From Bin87 sp963692995 (GTDB lineage Bacteria > Chloroflexota > Dehalococcoidia > Lucifugimonadales > UBA3495), in NCBI GenBank assembly GCA_963692995.1, contig OY843611.1, positions 1,426,001 through 1,490,000 of the forward strand: DNA of 64,000 bases, written 5' to 3'. The translations under genes were made by a program, and so were the position numbers. This document shows, one piece after another, positions 23,801-30,738 of this stretch (its first letter is position 1; each line of letters begins with the position of its first letter). Below the pieces are notes generated by a model. That model ran no database searches and had not been told where the DNA came from. It saw only the letters and a list, made by a program, of their open reading frames with translations.

Positions 23801-25631
23801 GTCGTTCCATCGACGGTTCGCAACCAATTGGCTGGTTGCACCACTTCGGTGGCTTTCAGGGTTGCCCGTCACGGCAGCCGGCGTCGCCGGGATCAGCGCG
23901 GCGCTCATGGCGGTGGTCGCCGGTAATTTGGATGGCGCCGTTCAGCTTTTCGACCTGGCGGAGGCAAAAATACAACAGATGCCGGCGCCGCTCTCCGGCT
24001 TTGACTTCTGGCGCAGCAGCCGCGCCATTCCCGAAATTGCGGAGTTCGAGCCTTCCTGGGTGACGCCATGGCTGGAGGCGAGGAATCACGTCGAGACTGC
24101 CTTCCACATTACCGAATTCCCTTTCTTCACCTTCCTGTTCGCAGACTTCCATGCCCACATGATGTCCATGCCCTTTGCGTTGCTGGCGCTGGCATTGGGC
24201 TTCTCGCTAATTAGCGGGCTGATCCGGCCGTCTTTGCGGCGCCTGTGGCCGTGGTTGACGGCAGCCTCGTTAGGGTTGGCAGTGGGCAGCCTCTGGGCGA
24301 TCAACTCATGGGAGTACCCGGCTTACGCACTGCTGATGCTGGGTTTGATCGGAGCGTCTGCCGGGATGTTGCGCGGTCAATTGAAATCGCGAGCGGCGAC
24401 GGCGGCGATGCTGGGAGTAACGGCGTTGTTGGTCGGCTATGCAGCCTTTCTACCCTTCCATTCCGCCACCGAGACCTTTGGCACTGGCATTGAAGCCAGC
24501 CGTTGGCGCACGCCACTGATCAATTACCTGCTGATCCACGCTCTGCCATTGCTCGCCGCCGCCGCATTGTTGGCAGCCACGCTCCCCCGGGCGTGGGGAC
24601 CGCTGGTGCGGCGACTGAAGTATCAGACCCGGGTTCCTGCGATCCACCAATGGTTGGCGGTGGGGGTCGCTCTTGGCATGCTGTCGGCATACTATTTCTT
24701 CGTGTCCGGTTTCCTGACTGCCAGCATCCTGACCGTACTGCTCGCGCTGACCGGCTGGGCGCTGGCGGCAACCGTGGTATCTGCCGGCAACGATCCGGCC
24801 CGGCGTTCTGACGCCATGGCGTTGTCCCTGCTCGGAATGGCCCTGGGAATGGGGATTGGGGTGGAATTCATCCGTGTCGAAGGCGACATCGCCCGTATGA
24901 ACTCCCTTTTCAAATATTACCTGGTGGCGTGGCTCCTATTTTCCACATCCGGATCCTACGGTTTCTGGCGCGGTTGGGCTGCTCTATCCGGCGGCGACAT
25001 TCCATCGGGACGCAAGTTGCGCTGGTTTGCCCTCTCAATCGTCGGACTCGTGGCCTTGGGCGTCCTCGTTTATCCGGCTCTAGCTACACCCGTTCGCATC
25101 GCAGACCGTTTCAACGCCACGCCGCTAACGTTGGACGGCGAAGCGTGGATGTCCCGCGCCGAATATCACCCACCCGACTGGTGCGCCGACAAACCTGGCG
25201 CCCCAATCGATCTGCAATGGGATTACGACGCCATCCGGTGGCTGCAAGACAATGCAGTCGGGACTCCGGTCATTTTGGAGGCCCACGGTCGTCAGTATTG
25301 CTGGAACAGCCGTTTTTCCCAATACACCGGCTTGCCCACCGTCATCGGATGGCCTTGGCATCAGACCCAGCAACGCAACGATGGCGACGCGGTGCGCCAA
25401 CGCGGCCAAGACGTCGCCACCATTTACAATTCGCGCAGTCAACAAACTGCGCTGGGCTTGCTTGACAATTATGACGTTGCCTATATCGTGGTAGGTGGCT
25501 TGGAGCATATATATTACCTGCCTGAGGGCATCGCCAAGTTTGATCTGATGGTGGGTAGCGGAACTCTCGACCTGGCTTACGCCAACCGCGGAACCAAGAT
25601 ATACGAGGTCAAAAAGACCGAGACGCGGTAA
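20838..25631 (+). CDS. Giant two-part membrane protein: PMT-like glycosyltransferase part plus DUF2298 (Chlor_Arch_YYY)
   Basis: This protein of about 1597 residues has an N-terminal half with many membrane helices and an early acidic HPDERSF loop typical of GT-C dolichyl/undecaprenyl-phosphate mannosyltransferase-like enzymes. The C-terminal half carries the Chlor_Arch_YYY/DUF2298 signature (GGYLNYYYWGYFI, about residue 915, and later HIMxxPF-like and SWEYPAY blocks). The family is largely limited to Chloroflexota and archaea and is thought to act in glycan or lipid-linked sugar transfer. A cytoplasmic linker contains a repeated DDAPFSEEWHATPP segment (about residues 429 and 457). The ATG at 20838 follows a TTG at 20835. 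Either could start. Confidence 0.85.
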   Translation: MGRPPTGQLLLATLVPLRLLWGPNFLLLTLLLAALALRLYGIDWDAGHGFHPDERSFYMRADNMFRALAKEPGYQTWLDQWPGMEPGIPDFRAAISAERSPLNPHWFPLGSVLIYALVLIRSVAELFTDWGAMDLRFAGRTLTALADVASVWLMYVIGRRMYGPWTGILAAAFTTFAVIHIQHAHFYRPEPFTVLASLACLWAMLRFIGSLRVHDGILLGALVGLAMAPKVSVAPVLVPLALTFLWVCKDRAGGRWQDLTVAAGIRFMPTILLAALAALVAFFITTPYALLDIVTFVADIRAQAEMARTAGHWPFTWQYANAPAFLYQIQQTTVWGLGIPLGIVAWLAAPFTAWMAWRGGVARRADLLLLAWSLPAFVFLELFEVKFLRYMFPLLPFYVLMAARMLIAAVYWSAKARRAVPAPQIVEPDDAPFSEEWHATPPTVGDDLVFDEPLFGDDAPFSEEWHATPPVAGVATRSTPPPVPIRSKPTLWRAFRERCKQLAYRNAWAGSIAVLVIILVATILYALAFAGIYGRPHTAVAASEWINANVPQGASIINGGSYWDEQLPDLGRYDVWTFPAYHPDDDRNKIPELVDRLADSDYIVFYSNRAYGAVSRLPDQFPQSSAFFRLLFSGDLGYRLERAFTSYPELAGVSLRDDPYNRAGLPEPALTTPAVRSASASLNLGYADENVISYDHPPVLIFGRVERLTADTLRERIDGAVPRVPASAALLLPPAARKVQQTGGTWSEVFKRDGWANRLPWLSWLLAVELICLLVFPFTWWLLRPLPDRGVLFARVFGLLLVAWVAWLMVNAGVMRFSAGLIWLALIIVAVPSAVVLWRQWRLMLEWLSQSWRYIVAAEVLFLLAYAAFVLIRAANPDLWHPWRGGEKPMELAYFTAVARSSVLPPYDPWFSGGYLNYYYWGYFILSIPTRLAAIPPAVAFNLAVPLLFALTATGAGGLVYNMVAAVHRPGRRLRKGPAHSPAVSPQPSFHRRFATNWLVAPLRWLSGLPVTAAGVAGISAALMAVVAGNLDGAVQLFDLAEAKIQQMPAPLSGFDFWRSSRAIPEIAEFEPSWVTPWLEARNHVETAFHITEFPFFTFLFADFHAHMMSMPFALLALALGFSLISGLIRPSLRRLWPWLTAASLGLAVGSLWAINSWEYPAYALLMLGLIGASAGMLRGQLKSRAATAAMLGVTALLVGYAAFLPFHSATETFGTGIEASRWRTPLINYLLIHALPLLAAAALLAATLPRAWGPLVRRLKYQTRVPAIHQWLAVGVALGMLSAYYFFVSGFLTASILTVLLALTGWALAATVVSAGNDPARRSDAMALSLLGMALGMGIGVEFIRVEGDIARMNSLFKYYLVAWLLFSTSGSYGFWRGWAALSGGDIPSGRKLRWFALSIVGLVALGVLVYPALATPVRIADRFNATPLTLDGEAWMSRAEYHPPDWCADKPGAPIDLQWDYDAIRWLQDNAVGTPVILEAHGRQYCWNSRFSQYTGLPTVIGWPWHQTQQRNDGDAVRQRGQDVATIYNSRSQQTALGLLDNYDVAYIVVGGLEHIYYLPEGIAKFDLMVGSGTLDLAYANRGTKIYEVKKTETR

Positions 25632-25677
25632 TCCGCTTACCACGGCTCCTGGCGCGCCCCGTGCCCGGTGTTCCGTT

Positions 25678-25706
25678 TTGACCCAGTGGCGGCCTTACCC
25701 TATAAT
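25678..25706 (+). promoter_or_regulatory. Sigma70-type promoter of the Gfo/Idh/MocA gene
   Basis: TTGACC (25678-25683), a 17-base spacer, and TATAAT (25701-25706) form a near-consensus promoter 70 bases upstream of the GTG start at 25776. It lies in the short gap after the DUF2298 gene. Confidence 0.65.
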
Positions 25707-25775
25707 TCCGCACGCTGCGCCGTTTCTACATTTCCCGCCGGCGCTCCCTCGAAGCAAACCCAAGGAGGTTCAACT

Positions 25776-26810
25776 GTGGCCATCGAATCCGTCCGCGTCG
25801 GGCTAATCGGCGCCGGCCGTAATACCCGAGACCGGCATATTCCGGGCTTCAACAGCACGCCTGGCGTCGAAATCGGCGCCGTCGCCAACCGTTCCCGCGA
25901 GTCGGGTCAGCGGGTCGCCGACGCCTTCAACATTCCCACCGTTTATGACAGCTGGGAAGAACTGCTGGAAGATGAAAGTTTGGACGCTGTTTCCATTGGA
26001 ACCTGGCCCTACATGCATCGCACCCTGACCATGGCTTCTCTGGCCGCTGGGAAGCACGTTCTCTGCGAAGCCCGCATGGCGATGAACGCTTCGGAAGCCC
26101 ACGATATGCTCGCTGCATCCCAACAATCGCCCGGTCTGGTAGCCCAGATAGTTCCTTCTCCAATGACGTTCGGCATCGATGACCTGCTCATCCGGCTGAT
26201 TTCCGAAGGTTTCATCGGCAACTTGGTATCCGTCGAGATACAGTCCCTCACCGGCTTTGCCGACCTCGACTCCACCATGCACTGGCGGCAGGATCGCGAC
26301 CTCAGCGGCTTCAACATCCTCAACATGGGAATCTGGTATGAGGCCATGATCCGCTGGGTTGGCCGCGCTACCCAGGTTATGGCAATGAGTCAAATCACCA
26401 CCCCGCACCGCAAGGATGATGATGGCAACTGGCGTTCGGTCACCGTACCCGACACCGTGGACATCCTCTGCCGCCTGGCAAACGGCGCCAACGCCCACCT
26501 GCGCTTCAGTGCCTGCGCCGGTCTGTCCCCCGGAAACGACGTCTGGCTCTACGGCACCGACGGCACGATCCACGTTGACAACCGGATGCGCGTCTTCGGC
26601 GGCAAGCGCGGCGACTCCGAGCTTCAGGAAATCGCCAACCCGCCGGAAGGCCGCTACTCCTGGTCCGTGGAGCAGGAGTTCATCGCTTCCGTCCGCGACG
26701 GCGCCCCGGTTATGCGAACTCCGTTTAACGTTGGCGTCCACTACATGGAATGGACCGAAGCCGTCACGATAAGCGCCCAAAGCGGAGAGGCCGTGCATCT
26801 GCCGATGTAG
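25776..26810 (+). CDS. Gfo/Idh/MocA family oxidoreductase
   Basis: The 344-residue product begins with a Rossmann motif (VRVGLIGAGRNTRDRHIPGF) and continues with the family's GAVANRSRESGQRVADAFNIPTVYDSWEELLED, DAVSIGTW, and GKHVLCEARMAMNASEA. The latter corresponds to the catalytic 'EKP' lysine motif but reads CEARMA, so the conserved lysine is replaced. The C-terminal sheet includes HWRQDRDLSGFNILNMGIW. The usual reaction is NAD(P)-dependent oxidation of a sugar or inositol. The EKP change makes activity uncertain. GTG at 25776 is preceded by AAGGAGG at 25762-25768. Confidence 0.88.
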   Translation: MAIESVRVGLIGAGRNTRDRHIPGFNSTPGVEIGAVANRSRESGQRVADAFNIPTVYDSWEELLEDESLDAVSIGTWPYMHRTLTMASLAAGKHVLCEARMAMNASEAHDMLAASQQSPGLVAQIVPSPMTFGIDDLLIRLISEGFIGNLVSVEIQSLTGFADLDSTMHWRQDRDLSGFNILNMGIWYEAMIRWVGRATQVMAMSQITTPHRKDDDGNWRSVTVPDTVDILCRLANGANAHLRFSACAGLSPGNDVWLYGTDGTIHVDNRMRVFGGKRGDSELQEIANPPEGRYSWSVEQEFIASVRDGAPVMRTPFNVGVHYMEWTEAVTISAQSGEAVHLPM

Positions 26811-26834
26811 GGCCAAGTTCGCGCGATAACATCG

Positions 26835-26867
26835 TAGGGGCAGGTTTCAAACTCGCCCCTATGTTTT
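26835..26867. terminator. Bidirectional hairpin terminator between convergent genes
   Basis: TAGGGGC (26835-26841) pairs with GCCCCTA (26855-26861). The arms extend inward to GTTT/AAAC with two mismatches, and TGTTTT follows on the plus strand. It sits between the stop codons of the Gfo/Idh/MocA gene and the UGSC gene. A related hairpin lies at 41072-41102. Confidence 0.7.
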
Positions 26868-26885
26868 CCCAACGCGCGTACCCGC

Positions 26886-27428
26886 CTATCGGTCCACCAA
26901 ACAAGCGATCACCTGAGGCGCAGCCGTCGCCGCTCGCTCCGAAAGTTCGGCGTCGGTCAGCGTGACTATGGGATGCTCAATAATTGCCAACCCGTAGTCC
27001 GGGTCGCCCCGCATCCGCGACATGGCGTGGGCCTGGCTGATGAAAGGCCGGGTGGTCAGGACGGTGGAAGGGATGCCCAGCAGCTCAGTTTCCATTGCGT
27101 CGTGCACACTGCACGCGGTGCAGGAACCTCATTCCGCTGTGGCGTGCAGCGCCACGTCGATGCTCTGCGCCGTGCGCTGCAAGTCCTCAATCCGCGCCGG
27201 CCACTGCCAGCCGCCCTTGTTGTGCTCCACCGTGCCGGCGATGTCGTACCGCTCGCCGATGATGGCAGCGATACGTCGCAGCAGATCTTCGGAATGGGGC
27301 TTGTTGTTGGCAAACAGCCCGATGACTTTGCCGTCCAGGGAAGCCGGTCGCCGGGCCAGCCGGGGCAGGGCCGGCGCCGTATCGTCACGTGGGTCAAGGG
27401 TGATGATAGGTGTTCCTTGCGTAGTCAT
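26886..27428 (-). CDS. UGSC family selenoprotein (in-frame UGA read as selenocysteine at residue 100)
   Basis: On the minus strand an ATG at 27428 with an upstream GAGGAGA opens a frame that meets TGA at 27131-27129 and continues uninterrupted to a TAG at 26886. The full product is 180 residues with Sec100 in the motif U-G-S-C, followed by TACSVHDAMETELLGIPS, giving C103 and C106 as nearby thiols. The segments before it (RRPASLDGKVIGLFANNKPH, then DVALHATAE) and after it match the UGSC family as I know it from selenoprotein surveys of marine metagenomes. Two overlapping hairpins lie just after the UGA. The function is probably redox, but no substrate is known. Normal gene callers would split it into 27129-27428 and 26886-27107. 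Confidence 0.92.
27098..27123 (-). promoter_or_regulatory. Candidate bacterial SECIS element for the UGSC gene
   Basis: Counting the U of UGA as 1, a 5-bp stem (GTGCA/TGCAC, nt 18-22 and 26-30) closes a GUG loop at nt 23-25, with two further base pairs below (15-16 with 33-34). An alternative 6-bp stem CTGCAC/GTGCAG (nt 9-14 and 18-23) overlaps it. Distance and a G at the loop start fit the bacterial SECIS model. Confidence 0.7.
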
Positions 27429-27486
27429 AACATCTTCTCCTCTTCGCGTAGGGGCCGTCCTTATGGTTGCTCCGGATGCGAGCGCC

Positions 27487-28491
27487 TCATTGTGTACCCT
27501 GGCCCGGCACCGTTACCCGCCGCGTAACCGACCGGCTGCTGCCCCACGTGCTGATCAGGCTGACGAACCCGCCCGCCATCCCGCCACCGGGCAGCACGGT
27601 GATGCGGTCGGCGTCGGGCACAACCGGAACCATGCGGTCGTGGTCCAACTCATGACCCATGCGATGCCAGCGCATCCATTCCGATGCCGGAAGGCGGGCC
27701 TTTTCATGCAGGAACTCGGCTACCTGCTGCCGGCTCCAACCGGCGGTGGTCACGTGCCCCATTGCTTCAGGGCTGATGACGCAGATTACCTCCGGCATAC
27801 CTGGGCCGAAAGCCAGCATGGCATGGGCCACGGTGGTTAGCAGATCTGCCGGGTTCCGGTCGCCGTGCAGCGTGACCTGCAACGGCGCCAGCGTCGCGTA
27901 GGCCGTTACGATGGTGGCGTCATCGCCGTAACCTTTCTCCGATGCCAGCGAGGGCCAGGGACTTATCGCCAAATTTTCCGGGAAACAGAAGCTGATTTTT
28001 CCCGGATGACCGAAGGTGCTGTTGTCCATAACCACGGGCGTCGAGCCGTAGAAATTCGCCTTGAACAGGTTGACCGCCCGCCCGATGGTGGCGTTGGCCC
28101 GGTTCCCGTTGCCCATCATTTCCACGCCACCGCTCATGCCGATGGCCTCAGCATAAGGCCCGCTCACCACCGTCAGCGCCGTAACGCCGTTGGTGGACGT
28201 GCTGCTGGCGTGCAGATTGAAGGGTCGCTCCGCGATGGCCGACAATGACGCCATCACCACCGGAAAATACTCGGGCCGGCAGCCGGCCATCACTGCGTTG
28301 ACCGCAGCCTTGCCGGCGGTGAACCGCTTTTGCCGAATTACCTCCGTCCCAAGATCGTGCTCGGCGTCCACGCCGGCGTAGTCCAGCATCGCCTGAACCC
28401 GTTCCGGAGTCGGCGGAATGACGGGCAGGCCGTCGGTCAACCCGTTGGCGAAGAAATAGTCTTGCGCTGCGTTCCAATCGTCAAATTGCAT
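27487..28491 (-). CDS. Conserved protein of unknown function, operon partner of the UGSC selenoprotein
   Basis: The 334-residue product is not a family I can name with certainty. It starts with NGLTDGLPVIPPTPERVQAML, has an AGCRPEYFPVVMASLSA segment, a STSTNGVTALTVVSGPYAEAIGMSGG block and NANATIGRAVNLF-like glycine/asparagine-rich motifs. A single cysteine in AGCRPE and another in ISFCFPEN are visible. It precedes the UGSC gene on the same strand by 58 bases with its own GGAGG box, so the two form an operon. The pairing suggests one redox or thiol pathway, but that is inference from context. Confidence 0.75.
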   Translation of the reverse strand: MQFDDWNAAQDYFFANGLTDGLPVIPPTPERVQAMLDYAGVDAEHDLGTEVIRQKRFTAGKAAVNAVMAGCRPEYFPVVMASLSAIAERPFNLHASSTSTNGVTALTVVSGPYAEAIGMSGGVEMMGNGNRANATIGRAVNLFKANFYGSTPVVMDNSTFGHPGKISFCFPENLAISPWPSLASEKGYGDDATIVTAYATLAPLQVTLHGDRNPADLLTTVAHAMLAFGPGMPEVICVISPEAMGHVTTAGWSRQQVAEFLHEKARLPASEWMRWHRMGHELDHDRMVPVVPDADRITVLPGGGMAGGFVSLISTWGSSRSVTRRVTVPGQGTQ

Positions 28492-28616
28492 ACTGCCGGC
28501 CTCCGTTGCATGGCTATGCCCGACTACCCTCCGGTTGTCGGCTTACTGGTGAAACAGACCGATGAAGTTGCTCTCCGGCCCAACGCCGCCACCGATTGCA
28601 ATAGCGCCCAAGTTTC

Positions 28617-30014
28617 TTATCGCCTTGCTCTGCTCTGCCGGTAATCGGGGACTTCAATAGGCCATTCAGTCACTACTAACGGATCCTGTAGCCGGGAGGC
28701 GATGCGGGGCCGGGCGGCGGCGATATCCTCAATCTGGTGCGAGGTGGTGATGATGGTGGGCAGTCGTTCCTCGTAGCGATAGCCGACAATCTGAAACAGC
28801 TTGTCTTCGGCAAAAGGGGTGCTGCGTTCCGCCCCCATATCATCGAGCACCAGCACGTCGGACGTCCTGATGCGGTCCAGGAGGTCGTCATGGCTCACCG
28901 CGCTGTCGGGCGCAAAAGTGGCGCGCAGGTAATCCAGCAGATCAGCTACTGTGGCGAAGAATACCTCATCGCCTCGGTCCTCCCGTTCTGCCGCCGCGGC
29001 CACTGCCAAGTGGGTTTTGCCTACGCCGTAGGGCCCGTGGAGGCTCAGCCATCCGGTCGGGTTGTTGGCCCACTTTTGCACATATGATTTTGCCGAGCGC
29101 AAGCTGCGCTTCTCGTAGTCGGTCAGCCCGCCGCTTCCCTCGGGATCAAAAGCATCAAATGTCATGCGCCGGCGCATACTGGGGGAAATTGCGCCAACCG
29201 TGCGCCCGGCGCCCGCGCCAACCCGTCCCAGACGGTACAGCCGACCGAAACCGTCGGGCGCTGCCACCCGAGTCAACAAAAACTCATCCAGACGGTTGGG
29301 ATCGCCACGGAGCGTAATAACCGTGGGCAGCCGCTCGGAGTGTCGCCACGCCAACAGTTGAAACAGCCGTTCCTGCGTCCACGGTGTCGCCGGCCGCGTC
29401 GGCAGGTCGTCCAGGACCAGCACGGGAGCGTTGCGAACCTGATCAAAAAGGTCGAAGAATGGAGCCTCCGCATCGTCATCTAAACCGCTTCTCAGGTAAT
29501 CCAGCAGGTCGGCGGCGGTGATGAAAAGAGCAGGCTCGCCCTGTTCAACCCGTTGATTGGCGATGGCGGCGGCGAGGTATGTCTTTCCGCTCCCGCTGGG
29601 TCCAGAGAAGGTCAACCAGCCTTGCGGATCGTCAGCGTATGCCGACGCTGCTTGCCGGGCGCTGGCATAGGCGTTGCGGCTGGCGGCGTCTTCGCCGGGG
29701 CCGTCGGAATTCGCATTAGCGAAGGTGGCAAACCGCAGCAACCCCAGGTTGCTGTACCTTGACAAAGCGGCCACACGGCTCTCCCGGTCGGCTTGAGCCT
29801 CTTGGCAGGTACAGGGAAACACCCGGCCGAAATTCGGATGAGATACATCGACACGATGGGCGACAAAGCCTGTCCCGCCGCAAAGGTCGCAGGATTTATC
29901 CGGAGTTGGCCTCGCCAGTTTCCCAGGGTAGATGTCCGTGTCGCCGTCGATAACTCTCCAGGTACCCCGTGCGGCTATCCGGCGCAGTATCGTGCCCAAG
30001 CTTTCCATGCTCAT
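28617..30014 (-). CDS. Tandem DnaC/IstB-like AAA+ ATPase (probable helicase loader)
   Basis: The 465-residue protein contains two consecutive DnaC-like ATPase domains. A zinc-finger-like segment (C42-x2-C45 ... C68-x-C70) precedes the first Walker A (GPSGSGKT, 138-145) and Walker B (VLVLDDL, 198-204). The second has Walker A GPYGVGKT (327-334) and Walker B VLVLDDM (387-393). The domains share ADLLDYLR and 'T.....RLFQLL..R..ERLPT.IT' patterns, so they arose by duplication. Together with dnaB and a DnaD-like gene just upstream, a role in loading the replicative helicase is likely. The start overlaps the DnaD-like gene by 119 bases. Confidence 0.85.
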   Translation of the reverse strand: MSMESLGTILRRIAARGTWRVIDGDTDIYPGKLARPTPDKSCDLCGGTGFVAHRVDVSHPNFGRVFPCTCQEAQADRESRVAALSRYSNLGLLRFATFANANSDGPGEDAASRNAYASARQAASAYADDPQGWLTFSGPSGSGKTYLAAAIANQRVEQGEPALFITAADLLDYLRSGLDDDAEAPFFDLFDQVRNAPVLVLDDLPTRPATPWTQERLFQLLAWRHSERLPTVITLRGDPNRLDEFLLTRVAAPDGFGRLYRLGRVGAGAGRTVGAISPSMRRRMTFDAFDPEGSGGLTDYEKRSLRSAKSYVQKWANNPTGWLSLHGPYGVGKTHLAVAAAAEREDRGDEVFFATVADLLDYLRATFAPDSAVSHDDLLDRIRTSDVLVLDDMGAERSTPFAEDKLFQIVGYRYEERLPTIITTSHQIEDIAAARPRIASRLQDPLVVTEWPIEVPDYRQSRARR

Positions 30015-30738
30015 GGTGTTGATCTCGTTGCGGGCCCCTTGGCTTGCCGAGCTCAGCGTATCGTCCTTCCTGGAGCCACCGCCGGAGAATGGCGTGTATG
30101 TAATGCCAATTGGGTACGTTTTGTTCTAGCGCTGCTGCGAAAGCGTCTTCAATCCATTGGAACGGGAATTCCGACTCCGCCGCCTTCAACTGCTCAGCCA
30201 TGTTGTGCCCGTAAGGCCCGATGTGCTTCTCGTACAGGGCGAATATGTTAGCACGGGGCGCCGCGGGTTGCTCTTGCATCATTCGCGGGATTGGAGTTGA
30301 TTCCCGCGCCGCTCCTATCGCGGCGGCCGCCGACAGTGGCTCCTGACTTGCCCGCTCAAGTTGGCGTCGGTTTGTAGCGTCGTTCAGGAGGATGCGAATC
30401 TCGCCTCGGATACGGGCCGCCAGCAAGGTGCCTCGCTCCAACGCGGCCGACAGACCGGCCCGGATGCTTTCGCCGGCGCAACCTTTGTTTTCGCTGGCGC
30501 AACCCTGTGTCAGGAACGCATCATCAAGGAGTTGGTGCAACGAAACCGAGGCGGGAAGATCCGCCCGGCTGACGCTCTCTGTGATCAAGGCCACCGTCCG
30601 CAGGGTCACTTTCAGCTCGATGGGGTCTTCAATCTCAGCCAGCCAGGGCCCCAACGCCTCCGCCGGTATTGGGATCCGGCGTGCGTTGGCTGGCAGGGAT
30701 CTTTGAAGAATCCGGGTTCTGTCCGCCCTGTCCTCCAT
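29896..30738 (-). CDS. DnaD-like replication initiation protein
   Basis: The 280-residue product has a helical N-terminal part and a C-terminal DnaD (DnaB_2) domain: IFALYEKHIGPYGHNMAEQLKAAESEFPFQWIEDAFAAALEQNVPNWHYIHAILRRWLQEG (about residues 166-226). It ends with a YLESYRRRHGHLPWE tail like the 'KY..G.YGH' end of DnaD proteins, so the long overlap with the downstream ATPase gene seems real. DnaD proteins remodel the origin during initiation. The gene starts at the base next to the dnaB stop. Confidence 0.82.
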   Translation of the reverse strand: MEDRADRTRILQRSLPANARRIPIPAEALGPWLAEIEDPIELKVTLRTVALITESVSRADLPASVSLHQLLDDAFLTQGCASENKGCAGESIRAGLSAALERGTLLAARIRGEIRILLNDATNRRQLERASQEPLSAAAAIGAARESTPIPRMMQEQPAAPRANIFALYEKHIGPYGHNMAEQLKAAESEFPFQWIEDAFAAALEQNVPNWHYIHAILRRWLQEGRYAELGKPRGPQRDQHHEHGKLGHDTAPDSRTGYLESYRRRHGHLPWETGEANSG

